NCBI GenBank assembly: GCA_035577985.1
Contig: DATJZY010000126.1
Coordinates: forward strand, 62,001-126,000
Reading direction: 5' to 3'
From: Candidatus Eisenbacteria bacterium
GTDB lineage: Bacteria > Desulfobacterota > Binatia > DP-6
Length of the DNA: 64,000 nucleotides
The position numbers and the translations under genes were made by a program. This document shows, one piece after another, positions 35,903-44,980 of this stretch. Each line of letters opens with the position of its first letter. Within the stretch, counting starts at the first letter, position 1. The notes under the pieces are model-generated. The model had not been told where the DNA came from, ran no database searches, and saw nothing but the letters and a program-made list of their open reading frames with translations.

Positions 35903-36762
35903 TGCTCGCGGTCCTCGCCGTCGCAACCACGCTGGCGGCGCCGCGGTTCTTCCTCGAGGGCGACGGCACGCTCGCGCTCACGAGCGCACACTCGGGCGAC
36001 AAGGCGACCGTGCGCTACCGCCGCGCCGACGGCAGCTACGACCCGGACGCGCTCGCGCAGATCCGTCGCGTGCTGCGATCGCGCGACGGCGCCGAGGGCG
36101 ACGTGGCGCTGCGGCTCGTGGAGCTCCTCGGCCATGTCTACGTGATGCGCGGCAAGGTGCCGCTGACGATCGTCTCGGGCTATCGGAGCCCCGACTACAA
36201 CGAGGCCATCCGCGCTCGCGGCGCCCGCGCCGCGAGCGAGTCGCTGCACACCGAAGGTCTCGCGGCGGACGTCGCGTTTCCGGGAAAGCAGCTCCGGCCC
36301 CTGTGGATGCAGATCCGCTCCCTCGACTGCTGCGGCGCCGGCTACTATCAGTCCGAAGGGTTCCTGCACCTCGACGTGGGGCGGCCGCGTTTCTGGGAGC
36401 CGGCGACGTCCAAGGTCGAGCAGCATCTCTCGGCCGGCAACGCGCTCGTGTTCGCGCGCACCGAGTTCGATCGCTATGCGACCGGCGAGACGATCATCGT
36501 CGAGCTGCACGCCATGACGGCCCCGCCCGTCCTCATCGCAAAGGACGCCGTGCTCGCCGGGGGCACGGGCGAGACCAAGGTGCGGGTCGAGGCCGATCTG
36601 CCCGAGCGCGAAGGCTGCTGGGACGTCGCCGAGCGCGGCGTCCGCATGCGCGTCGTCGGCGCGCCGGCGGCGGCGCGCGGGCGGCTCACGCTGCGGACGT
36701 GTACGCCGCGCGTCGAGAAGACGCCGGAGACCGTGGCGACGAACCCGATCGAAGTGCGGTAG
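35899..36762 (+). CDS. Secreted M15/DUF882-like peptidase-fold protein (YcbK-like)
   Basis: A 287-residue exported protein with a short leader (MMLAVLAVATTLAAP). Residues about 30-150 resemble peptidase M15/DUF882: LTIVSGYRSPDYNEAIRARG, SLHTEGLAADVAFPG with the His-x5-Asp zinc motif (HTEGLAAD), and GAGYYQSEGFLHLDVGRPRFW with the second His. All three zinc ligands appear present, so peptidoglycan cleavage is plausible. The C-terminal ~120 residues form a separate beta-rich domain with a Cys pair (REGCWDVAE, RTCTPRVE). Confidence 0.78.
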   Translation: MMLAVLAVATTLAAPRFFLEGDGTLALTSAHSGDKATVRYRRADGSYDPDALAQIRRVLRSRDGAEGDVALRLVELLGHVYVMRGKVPLTIVSGYRSPDYNEAIRARGARAASESLHTEGLAADVAFPGKQLRPLWMQIRSLDCCGAGYYQSEGFLHLDVGRPRFWEPATSKVEQHLSAGNALVFARTEFDRYATGETIIVELHAMTAPPVLIAKDAVLAGGTGETKVRVEADLPEREGCWDVAERGVRMRVVGAPAAARGRLTLRTCTPRVEKTPETVATNPIEVR

Positions 36763-36786
36763 GCGGCGAGGCCGCGGCGTCGGTGC

Positions 36787-36908
36787 CGCGAGGTCGGGGG
36801 CACGGCTTCGGCTTCGGCTCCGCCGCGCGGGAAGACATACGTTGCGTCACGGCCCGGCATCTCGTCGCGCCGCTTCGCAGGCGCCTCCGCGGTGCCCCCG
36901 ACCTCGCG
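36787..36908. repeat. 122-bp element with perfect 17-bp terminal inverted repeats (MITE-like), copy 2
   Basis: Ends are CGCGAGGTCGGGGGCAC (36787-36803) and its exact complement (36892-36908). The interior aligns with copy 1 (16163-16287) on the opposite strand. It again fills the gap between two convergent genes (stops at 36762 and 36932). No open frame of its own. Confidence 0.75.
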
Positions 36909-36931
36909 ATGCTGCACTTCGGTAGCGTCCC

Positions 36932-38638
36932 CTACAGGACGGACGCTTGGAGCTTGACGTCGGCGCGGGTCCAGGCGCGCTGGAAGCGCGCGTCGACCTC
37001 GGCGGCTTCGGCGGTCTTGCCCTCTTTGCGAAGGGTGGCGGCGAGGCCGTACAGGGCCCAGCCGTTGTCGGGGTTGCGGCGGAGGTCCTCGCGGTAGACG
37101 GCTTCGGCCTCGGCGAGCTTGCCGTCGCGGAGCAGGAGCGCGCCCAGGCGGTGACGTACCGGGGCGTACCACGCGGGCGGCTCGGTGTAGGGGAGCTTGT
37201 CCTCCAGGCGGACGGCTTCCTCGAGCGTGCGGATGGCTTCGTCGGTCCGGCCGCGGCGCGCGGCGATCTCGCCGGCGAGGATCGTCGCGGCGAGGCGCAG
37301 ATGCTCTCTGGCGGGCTGGTTGTCGCCGATGATGCGGTCGCCGGGTATGGCGTCGACGATGGTGGCCAGCTCCGCGTGCGCGGCGTCGGCCTCGGGGAGC
37401 TTGCCGGTCGCGGCGAGCGCGAGGCCGCGCCCGTGGAGCCACATGCCGCGCCAGAAGGCGAGATCGTCGGGCGGCGCCGGCACCGCCAGCACCTGGTCCC
37501 ACTTGCCGAAGCGAACGAACGTGACGATCAGCGTCGGCGCGAAGTACTCCATCGCCGGCATCTCGCGCACCATCGCCGGGTCGAGATGTCCGTCGAGCTT
37601 CTGCGCTGCCACCGTCGCCTCGGCGGTCCGGCCCTCCATGCTCGCGGCCGACCACATGAAATGGATGTTGTGGGGGTAGTACATCATCGGGTAGACGCCC
37701 TCGGGCGCGCCGGCCGCGATGTATTTCTCGTCGACGGCGATCGCGCGCCGGTTCGTCTCGGTCGCGTCCTGATAGCGGCCGACCCGCATGTAGATGTGCG
37801 ACGGCATGTGCACGATGTGGCCAGCGCCGGGCATGGTGGCGGCGACCGTGTCGGCGGCGCGGAGCGCACGCTCGGGGTTCCCCGAGGCCTCGACCGCATG
37901 GATGTAGTAGTGGTTCGCGCCCGGATGCCCCGGCCAGCGCTTGAGCGCGCCCTCGAGGGTCTCGACGATCTCGAGCGTGCCGGGCTGTGGCTTGCCGTCG
38001 AGCGTCCACAGGTCCCACGGGCGCAGCACCATCAACGACTCGGCGAACATCACCTGCGCGTCGGGGTCGTCCGGGTAGCGCCGCGCCACGTCGCGCATCG
38101 CGTTCGCGTAGGCGACGTCGAGCGCCTTGCGGTCCGTCCCGACCTCGGGCTTTGCGTAGCGCTTGGCGAGCGCCGCGATGTAGGCGCGCTCGCGCGGCGA
38201 CGTCTTGCCGGCTCGTGCCACCGCTTCGGCGACCGTCGAGCGCGCCGCGCGCGCACGCTCGGAGTCGATCGGCAGATTGTAGTTCGGGCCGAGCGCGAGC
38301 GCCTTGCCCCAGTAGGCCATGGCGCAGCCGGGGTCGAGGCGCGACGCCTGCTCGAACGACCGCACCGCCTCGTCGTGGTTGAACGCATAGACGTAGCGGA
38401 CGCCCTGATCGACGTAGTCCTGCGCCTTCGCGGAGCACCTCGTGACCGGGAAGTGGAGCGAGCCGAGGTCGTCGGCGAGCGGCACGGTCGGCTCGTCGGC
38501 CGCGTGGGCCGCCGTCGCCAGCACGACGACCGCCAGGAACGACGTGCGCCTACGTCTCGCTCGGACGGAGCCACGGGCGCGGGAGCGCCGGCGGCGTCCA
38601 GTCGCGCAGCCGATCGAGCAGGCGTCCGGGATCGTCAT
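36932..38638 (-). CDS. Secreted TPR-repeat protein
   Basis: A 568-residue protein with an Arg-rich N-terminus followed by an export signal (TSFLAVVVLATAAHA) and a mature domain with TPR-like repeats (YVYAFNHDEAVRSFEQASRLDPGCAMAYWGKALALGPNYN; EAIRTLEEAVRLEDKLPYTEPPAWYAPVRHRLGALLL; AEAVYREDLRRNPDNGWALYGLAATLRKEGKTAEAAEV). The central part includes HYYIHAVEASGNPERAL and HMPSHIYMRVGRYQDA, with several conserved His residues. The ATG at 38638 overlaps the LOG gene by 89 bp; a GTG at 38524 would remove the overlap but also most of the signal peptide. Last gene of the ergothioneine-type operon. Confidence 0.8.
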   Translation of the reverse strand: MTIPDACSIGCATGRRRRSRARGSVRARRRRTSFLAVVVLATAAHAADEPTVPLADDLGSLHFPVTRCSAKAQDYVDQGVRYVYAFNHDEAVRSFEQASRLDPGCAMAYWGKALALGPNYNLPIDSERARAARSTVAEAVARAGKTSPRERAYIAALAKRYAKPEVGTDRKALDVAYANAMRDVARRYPDDPDAQVMFAESLMVLRPWDLWTLDGKPQPGTLEIVETLEGALKRWPGHPGANHYYIHAVEASGNPERALRAADTVAATMPGAGHIVHMPSHIYMRVGRYQDATETNRRAIAVDEKYIAAGAPEGVYPMMYYPHNIHFMWSAASMEGRTAEATVAAQKLDGHLDPAMVREMPAMEYFAPTLIVTFVRFGKWDQVLAVPAPPDDLAFWRGMWLHGRGLALAATGKLPEADAAHAELATIVDAIPGDRIIGDNQPAREHLRLAATILAGEIAARRGRTDEAIRTLEEAVRLEDKLPYTEPPAWYAPVRHRLGALLLRDGKLAEAEAVYREDLRRNPDNGWALYGLAATLRKEGKTAEAAEVDARFQRAWTRADVKLQASVL

Positions 38639-39134
38639 CGACCAGGAGCATAGCCGCGTTCTCGGGAGCGACGAAACCGGCCGCGACGCCGTCGGCGAGC
38701 AGGCGGCGCAGCCCGGTCCAGTAGCCGTCGACGTCGAGCGCGCCGACCGGCTTTGCGTGCACGCCGAGCTGCGTCCACGTCAGCATCTCCATCAGCTCCT
38801 CGAACGTGCCGAGCCCGCCCGGCAGCGCGACGAAGCCGCCCGCGAGCGCTGCCATCGTCTCCTTGCGCTCGTGCATGCTCTCGACGATCCGCAGCTCCGT
38901 GCAGCCGCCGTGCGCGATCTCCTTGGTGGCGAGCGGGCGCGGGATGACGCCGATCACCTCGCCGCCGCCGGCGAGCATCGCGTCGGCGAGGATCCCCATG
39001 AGCCCGATCGCGCCGCCGCCATAGACGAGGCCGATCCGCCGGCGCAGCAGCTCGCCGGCGAGCGCACGTGCCGCACCGGCGTAGGCCGGGAGCGCACCGA
39101 CCGACGATCCGCAGAAGACGCACAGGCGCTGCAC
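38550..39134 (-). CDS. LOG family protein (nucleoside-5'-monophosphate phosphoribohydrolase)
   Basis: A 194-residue lysine-decarboxylase-like/LOG protein. Motifs are CVFCGSSVGA, VYGGGAIGLMG, PRPLATKEIAHG, MHERKETM and the PGGxGTxxE signature PGGLGTFEELMEMLTWTQLG. LOG enzymes release adenine bases from (isopentenyl)adenosine monophosphate, so a role in nucleotide or cytokinin-type metabolism is expected. Start GTG at 39134 inside the preceding SBP frame. Overlaps the TPR gene by 89 bp at its end. Confidence 0.88.
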   Translation of the reverse strand: MQRLCVFCGSSVGALPAYAGAARALAGELLRRRIGLVYGGGAIGLMGILADAMLAGGGEVIGVIPRPLATKEIAHGGCTELRIVESMHERKETMAALAGGFVALPGGLGTFEELMEMLTWTQLGVHAKPVGALDVDGYWTGLRRLLADGVAAGFVAPENAAMLLVDDDPGRLLDRLRDWTPPALPRPWLRPSET

Positions 39135-40030
39135 GGGCCGCTCGATGCCAGGCCGCGCCCAGCGTCGCAAGCAGCGCCAGGAGCGGGCGGTGCCGGGTGC
39201 TGGCTCCGCCACGCCCGCACCACCGCGCCCACGTCCTGGTGCTCGCCGTCGACGGCGTAGTTGAGCCGCCGCATGGTGGCGGCGTCGAGCGTGCCGCCGA
39301 GGCGGGAGAGGGCGTCGCGGAGCTGCGGGTGGCGCTGGAGGGTGTCGGTGCGGACGACGGGCGCCGCCTCGTAGGGGGGGAAGGCGTGGCGGTCGTCGGC
39401 CAGCACCCGCAGCTTCATCGACTCGATGAGGCCGTCGGTCGCGCTCCCGACCCCGAGGTCCACCTGCCGCTCGCCGAGCGCGCGATAGAGAAGCCCCAGG
39501 TCCATGGTGCGGATCTCCTTGAACGCGAGGCCGTAGACGCGCTCGAGTGCAGGGTAGCCGTCGGGGCGCGTCTGGAACTCGTAGCCGAAACCGGCGCGCC
39601 AGCCGCGGGCGACCGGGACCGCTTCCGAGATCGTGCGCGGCGCTTCGTCGCCCCGCACGACCAGCGCGAACGTGTTGTCGAAGCCGAGCGGCGGCAGCCA
39701 TTCGAGTCCCGCCGGCGCGTACGCTGCCGCGACGCGCTCGCGCACGCGGGCTGGATCGGTGTCGGGCGGGTCCTTCAGGACGGCCGTGAGGGCCGTGCCG
39801 GTGTATTCGACGTACGTGTCGAGCTCGCCTGAGCGCAGGGCCGCGTCGCACACGAACGTGCCGCCGAGGTCGAAGCGCCGCGTGACCGGAATGCCGGCTG
39901 CCTCGGCCGTTTGCGCGACCAGCTCGCCCAGCACGCGCTGCTCGGTGAAGTTCTTCGCGCCGACGACGATGCCGTCGGGACGGCCGCACGCGGCGACCGT
40001 CACGACCAGCGCTGCGAGCCACCACCTCAA
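38954..40030 (-). CDS. OpuC/EgtU-like substrate-binding lipoprotein
   Basis: Periplasmic-binding component of a betaine-type ABC transporter. Starts with TTG overlapping the permease stop (TTGA). Lipobox VAAC (residues 12-15). Body matches OpuC/YehZ: VVGAKNFTEQRVLGELVAQ, DTYVEYTGTALTAVL, LPPLGFDNTFALVVR, DLGVGSATDGLIESMKLRVLADD, FPPYEAAPVVR, TLDAATMRRLNYAVDGE. Family members end near residue 280 here (VVRAWRSQHPA), but the frame continues for a further ~78 low-complexity residues to 38954, overlapping the LOG gene by 181 bp. Either the stop was lost or the end is frame-shifted. By context it may bind ergothioneine or a related betaine. Confidence 0.8.
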   Translation of the reverse strand: MRWWLAALVVTVAACGRPDGIVVGAKNFTEQRVLGELVAQTAEAAGIPVTRRFDLGGTFVCDAALRSGELDTYVEYTGTALTAVLKDPPDTDPARVRERVAAAYAPAGLEWLPPLGFDNTFALVVRGDEAPRTISEAVPVARGWRAGFGYEFQTRPDGYPALERVYGLAFKEIRTMDLGLLYRALGERQVDLGVGSATDGLIESMKLRVLADDRHAFPPYEAAPVVRTDTLQRHPQLRDALSRLGGTLDAATMRRLNYAVDGEHQDVGAVVRAWRSQHPAPPAPGAACDAGRGLASSGPCSACASSADRRSVRSRPTPVRHVRSPASCCAGGSASSMAAARSGSWGSSPTRCSPAAAR

Positions 40031-40628
40031 CGCGGCCACCGCAGGCGCCGCTCGACGCCGCCGAGGAGCGCGTCGGCCCCGAGCGCGAGCAGGGCCGCCG
40101 GGACGGCGCCCGCGAGCAGGCGGCGGTTGTCGAGCGAGGCGAGGCCGCTGAAGACGAGGACGCCGAGACCGCCGGCCCCGATCGGCGCCGCGATGGTGGC
40201 GAGCCCGACGCCGATCACGGTCGCCGTGCGCACGCCCGCCAGGATGACGCTCGTCGCGAGCGGCAGCTCGACCCGGCGCAGGAGCTGCGTGCTCGTCATG
40301 CCCATGCCGACCGCCGCCTCGCGAATGGCGGGATCGACGCCGGCGATTCCGACCACCGTGTTCCGCAGGATCGGCAGGATGGCGTACAGCGTGAGAGCGA
40401 CCAGCGCCGTGCGCGTCCCGATGCCGAAGAAGGGAAGCGGGATGAGGAGGCCGAAGAGCGCCAGGCTCGGAATCGTCTGCACGACGTTGGCGGCGCCGAG
40501 GACCAGGCGCTGCCACGCCGGGCGCCGCGTGAGGAGGATGCCGAGCGGGACCGCGAGCGCCGTCGCCAGCGCGACCGAGACGACCACCAGGACGACGTGC
40601 TGCGCGGTCGCCTGCGCGATCTCGGCCG

Positions 40629-40632
<4 letters not shown>
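40027..40632 (-). CDS. OpuC/EgtU-like ABC transporter permease
   Basis: A 201-residue inner-membrane permease with about five helices. It has the permease loop that binds the ATPase (EAAVGMGMTSTQLLRRVELPLA) and the family segment NVVQTIPSLALFGLLIPLPFFGIG. Length and motifs match OpuCB/YehY. ATGA overlap with the ATPase gene and TTGA overlap with the SBP gene. The S. pneumoniae and H. pylori ergothioneine importer EgtU fuses this type of permease to its binding protein; here they are separate. Confidence 0.88.
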
Positions 40633-41356
<724 letters not shown>

Positions 41357-41360
<4 letters not shown>

Positions 41361-41812
41361 GATCGCTCGGGCGCCCGCATGGCGTACACCCGCGTGAGGG
41401 CGACCTCGATCGTCACCACCTTGCGCGGCGCCCCGCTCCGCCCGCCGCGTGCGTCGCGCAGGCTGTCGGGCACCTCGCGCGCCCGCCCGTACACGATCGC
41501 GACCGCGCCGTCCTTCCAGGTGGTGAACGCGACGCGGGGATTGCCCCGCAGATCGGCGCGGCGGACGGTGTTCTCGTAGATCACCACGCGCAGCGTCGTT
41601 CCATCGATCTCGGAATGAACGGGCGCGATGTGCGGCTGGCCGTTCGGACCGACGGTCGTCATCGCCATCATGCGTGCGGCGCGCCAGAACTCGACCAGCT
41701 CGGCGGCCGTCATCTGACGCTCGGGATAGGCGACCGAGTCGGCGACGGCCGGCGAGGCGGTGCGCACGCTGCGGTCGATGAGGGCCTGGAGCGCGCCCAA
41801 GTCCGATGCCAT
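41357..41812 (-). CDS. Pyridoxamine-5'-phosphate oxidase-like (split beta-barrel) protein
   Basis: A 151-residue split-barrel protein: FWRAARMMAMTTVGPNGQPHIAPVHSEIDGTTLRVVIYENTVRRADLRGNPRVAFTTWKDG is spread over residues about 42-105 and matches flavin/F420-binding PNPOx-like proteins. It is too short for PdxH. Binds FMN, F420 or heme in related proteins. It starts 8 bp after the enolase-like gene and overlaps the ABC ATPase gene, so it is within the operon. Confidence 0.8.
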
Positions 41813-41820
41813 GCCCCCGC

Positions 41821-42735
41821 CTACGGTGCCGGCGGCGGATCGGCAAGCGAGATCGGCGCCAGGTCGTTCGGTCCGTCGGAGCAGAGGACGGCCGCCAGGT
41901 CGCGGAGCTGGCGGCGGCCGACGTCGATCTCGAACATGCCGCCGAGGTAGACGGCGATGCCGCGCTCTGCGCAGCGGGCGGCCGCCGCCAGCATCTCGAG
42001 GACCCCGCCCATGCGTGCGGGCTTGAGATTCACGGCCGCGGGCGCGACGCCGGCGAGCGCGGCGGCGGTCGTGATCGGCCCATCGAGGGCGAGCCATGGA
42101 TGCATCGCCTCCGGCCACGGCTCGGCGGGATCCTCGTGCAGGACGCCGGGCATCGCCTCCATCGCACGCGCGAACGCGGTGTGGTCGCCCGCGCCCTTCC
42201 AGTCGAGGATCGCGACCCGTCCGAGCGCGCCGAGCCCGCGCCACACCGTGTCGGCCCAGGCGGGGTCGGCGTCGACCTTCAGCTCGGCTGCCGGACGGCG
42301 CTCGGCTTCGGCGACCGGATCGTCCGTTCGTGCGAAGGACACCACGTGACGGACGGGCCTCGGTGTCACGCCGGCGAGCGCGCCCAGCGTCGTCGCGCGC
42401 TGGCGCAGCGCGAGCTCGATTGCCGCCATCTCGAACGCGGCGCGATCGTACGGCGCGTCGATCGTGGCGCGCAGCCGTTCGGACAGCTCGCCGAGACGGC
42501 AGGCGCGCCGTCCGACCCGCGCCACGCCGGCGCGGAAGGCGGCATGTGCCTCGTCCGTCCAGCCGACGTGCTCGCCCGCGCCTTCGCGTCCCGCGCCGGC
42601 GAGGGTCACGATCGAGGTCGGGCGAGCGCCGCCGTAGGACGGGACGGGCACGGCGCGCGAGACGCAGGACGCACCGTCGATCACCACCGGGAGGTTCGCG
42701 AGCGCCTCGTGCAGGCGCTCAGCAGTCGCTGGCAC
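41821..42735 (-). CDS. Enolase-superfamily (mandelate racemase/muconate lactonizing-like) protein
   Basis: A 304-residue protein with the enolase-superfamily order: N-terminal capping region (1-100), then a barrel with AELKVDADPAW (catalytic Lys region; the usual KxK reads KVD), ILDWKGAGD (first metal Asp), LHEDPAEPWP (Glu), LALDGP (Asp) and NLKPARMGGVLEM (Lys). The three acidic metal ligands appear kept, so it is probably an active enzyme abstracting a proton alpha to a carboxylate. GTG start at 42735 overlaps egtDB by 17 bp. Specific reaction unknown; the context suggests a role in histidine betaine/ergothioneine metabolism. Confidence 0.72.
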   Translation of the reverse strand: MPATAERLHEALANLPVVIDGASCVSRAVPVPSYGGARPTSIVTLAGAGREGAGEHVGWTDEAHAAFRAGVARVGRRACRLGELSERLRATIDAPYDRAAFEMAAIELALRQRATTLGALAGVTPRPVRHVVSFARTDDPVAEAERRPAAELKVDADPAWADTVWRGLGALGRVAILDWKGAGDHTAFARAMEAMPGVLHEDPAEPWPEAMHPWLALDGPITTAAALAGVAPAAVNLKPARMGGVLEMLAAAARCAERGIAVYLGGMFEIDVGRRQLRDLAAVLCSDGPNDLAPISLADPPPAP

Positions 42736-44980
42736 AGCGAAAGCCCGCGAAGATCTGGCGTCGCTCGGGAAGATCCCAGTTGCGGAACGTGTTGCGCGCG
42801 ACCAGCGCCTGCGTCGCCCACGAGCCCCCGCGCAGCACCTTGTAGCCGCGCCCGAAGTGGGTCGCCGAGTACTCGGGGTAGGGGAACACCTCGAATCCGG
42901 GGTAGGGAGCGAAGTCGCTCGACGTCCACTCCCACACGCAGCCGAGCATCTGATGGCAGCCGAAGTAGCTGACGCCGCGCGGGTAGGCGCCGATCGCGGC
43001 CGGGGCGAAGCACGTCTGGCCCAGGTTCGCGTGCTCGTGCGTCGGCGGCGTGTCGCCCCACGGGTAGCGGCGCGCGACCAGGCTCTCGAGATCCCACGCG
43101 GCCGCCTTCTCCCACTCGGCTTCGGTCGGGAGGCGCCTTCCCGCCCAGCGCGCGTAGGCGTTCGCCTCGTGCCAGCACACGTGCACGACCGGCTGGTCGC
43201 GCAGGAGCGGCTCGACGCGGCCGAATGCCCGCTCGGTCCATCCGCCGTCGGGCGATCGATCCCAGCCGGCCGGATGCGCCACACGTGCGCGCTGGAGCCA
43301 GGCCCATCCCTCGTCCGTCCACAGCGAGCGCCTCGCGTACCCGCCGTCCTCGACGAAGCGCAGGTAGGTGCCGTTGGTCACCGGTGCGACGTCGATGCGG
43401 AAGGCCGGCAGGTGGACCTCGTGCGCCGGCCGCTCGTTGTCGTAGGCGAGCGTCCGGTCGTCGGTGCCCATCATGAACGGGCCCTCCGGGACGTACGTCT
43501 GCCACGCCTCGCTCACCTGGACGCGCGCCGCGAGGGGTCCCTCGCGCCGGGCCGGCTCGTACCCGATCTGCGCGATCTGGATCGTCTGCAGGATCGTCTC
43601 GGTGTGCTGCGCCTCGTGCTGCGCCAGCATCGCGTGCACGAAGCCGCCGTGCAGTAGCGGATCGCCGGGCGCGAAGGTCGCCGCGTCGATCGCGGCCAGG
43701 GTCTCGGCCCGTACGCCGCTCAAGTACGAGAGCGCCCCGGTGCGGCCCAGGAGCGGAAGGTCGCCGCGCGTCGAGCGCGCATGCGCGACGGCGTCGTAGC
43801 AGTGGTCGCGCTGGCGCGCAGCGTCGTCGCGCCGCCGCTCGGGCCGGTGGGCGCGGCGGACCCACTGCTCCTCGAAGTTCGCAATGTGCCCCAGGTCCCA
43901 CACGATGGGGCTCATGAGGGGGCTCCACTGGCGGGTGAGGGCAGCCTCGCCCAGCGGCGCGATCAGCTCGAGCGTCCGTGCGCGCGCGTCCGCGAGCAGG
44001 CGCGAAGCGACGACGCGGGGATGCGGGGGCGCCGGTCGCGAACGGCGGCGGAAGAGCAGCAGCGCGAAGGCGGCGTCCTCGGTCGCGAACGTCCGCACGA
44101 GATCGAGCCCGCGCCGCGCCGCCAGCATCGCGACGTCCGGCGCGTGGAACTTCGTGCTGATCTCCGTCATCACCAGCTCGCCCGGTCGGATCTCGAACGT
44201 GCGCGCGTGGTCGGCGAGCGTGATCGTGGCGCCGCGCGTGAAGCGCGCATAGATCTCGATGCGAGTCTGGGCCGCGTTGTACCAGGCGACGTGCTCGACG
44301 CTGTCGAGGTCGATCGTCGTGCCGAGGTCGCGGTTCATGCGTACGAGGAGGTTCCTCGTGAAGCGCTCCGTGACGCCCGCCCGGTCGTTGTACGCGGCCT
44401 CGAGCGTGCGCGCATCCTTCACGAGGTCGATGCCGAGCAGAAGGTGGTCGCCCGCCTCGAGCGCACCGGCGACGGCCGTGAAGAGCTCGTCCTGCTCGGG
44501 GGGATTCAGGTTGCCGATGCTGCTGCCGAGAAAGCAGAGCGTGGTCGGCGAGAAGGCGCCCAGGCGCGCGAACGCCTGCTCGTAGGTGGCGCACAGCGGC
44601 TCGACGGCGAGCCGCGGGAACTCGCGTTCCAGCTCGAGTGCCGCGGTCTCGAGCACGTCGCCGCAGATGTCGACGGGGACGTAGCGGGCGGTTGCGCCGC
44701 CGGCGGGCCAGGCGCGCAGCAGGTGCCGGGTCTTGGTGGCCGTGCCGGCGCCGAGCTCGACCAGCGTCGAGGGACCGGCGAGGGAGCGGATCTCGTGCGC
44801 GTGGGCCACGAGCAGGGCCGCCTCGGCGCGCGTCAGGTAGTACTCGGGCTGCCGTGTGATGTCGTCGAAGAGCCGGCTGCCCTCCGCGTCGTAGAGGTAG
44901 CGGCAGGACAGCCACCGCGGCATGTCTCCGAGGCCGCGGACGACGGACTGCGCAAAGGCGGCGCGGGCGACGCTGCTCAC
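42719..44980 (-). CDS. egtDB: EgtD-EgtB fusion: histidine Nalpha-trimethyltransferase / hercynine sulfoxide synthase
   Basis: A 753-residue bifunctional ergothioneine enzyme. Residues 1-312 are EgtD: LYDAEGSRLFDDITRQPEYYLTR, SAM site LVELGAGTATKTRHLL, LGSSIGNL, GIDLVKDARTLEAAYNDRAGVT. Residues 325-480 are the DinB-like half of EgtB with the iron triad His365 (GHIANFEEQW) and His455/His459 (QHEAQHTE). Residues 490-753 are the FGE-sulfatase domain (FMMGTDDR, LPTEAEWEKAA, GCVWEWTSSDF, LRGGSW, FAGFRCA). No stop separates the domains. This is the fungal Egt1 domain order. GTG start overlaps the HIT stop (GTGA). Confidence 0.93.
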   Translation of the reverse strand: MSSVARAAFAQSVVRGLGDMPRWLSCRYLYDAEGSRLFDDITRQPEYYLTRAEAALLVAHAHEIRSLAGPSTLVELGAGTATKTRHLLRAWPAGGATARYVPVDICGDVLETAALELEREFPRLAVEPLCATYEQAFARLGAFSPTTLCFLGSSIGNLNPPEQDELFTAVAGALEAGDHLLLGIDLVKDARTLEAAYNDRAGVTERFTRNLLVRMNRDLGTTIDLDSVEHVAWYNAAQTRIEIYARFTRGATITLADHARTFEIRPGELVMTEISTKFHAPDVAMLAARRGLDLVRTFATEDAAFALLLFRRRSRPAPPHPRVVASRLLADARARTLELIAPLGEAALTRQWSPLMSPIVWDLGHIANFEEQWVRRAHRPERRRDDAARQRDHCYDAVAHARSTRGDLPLLGRTGALSYLSGVRAETLAAIDAATFAPGDPLLHGGFVHAMLAQHEAQHTETILQTIQIAQIGYEPARREGPLAARVQVSEAWQTYVPEGPFMMGTDDRTLAYDNERPAHEVHLPAFRIDVAPVTNGTYLRFVEDGGYARRSLWTDEGWAWLQRARVAHPAGWDRSPDGGWTERAFGRVEPLLRDQPVVHVCWHEANAYARWAGRRLPTEAEWEKAAAWDLESLVARRYPWGDTPPTHEHANLGQTCFAPAAIGAYPRGVSYFGCHQMLGCVWEWTSSDFAPYPGFEVFPYPEYSATHFGRGYKVLRGGSWATQALVARNTFRNWDLPERRQIFAGFRCASDC

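Noticed and set aside
41812-41826. TAGGCG near the PNPOx-like gene start as a promoter
   Set aside because: The TAG is the stop codon of the upstream enolase-like gene; probable coincidence.
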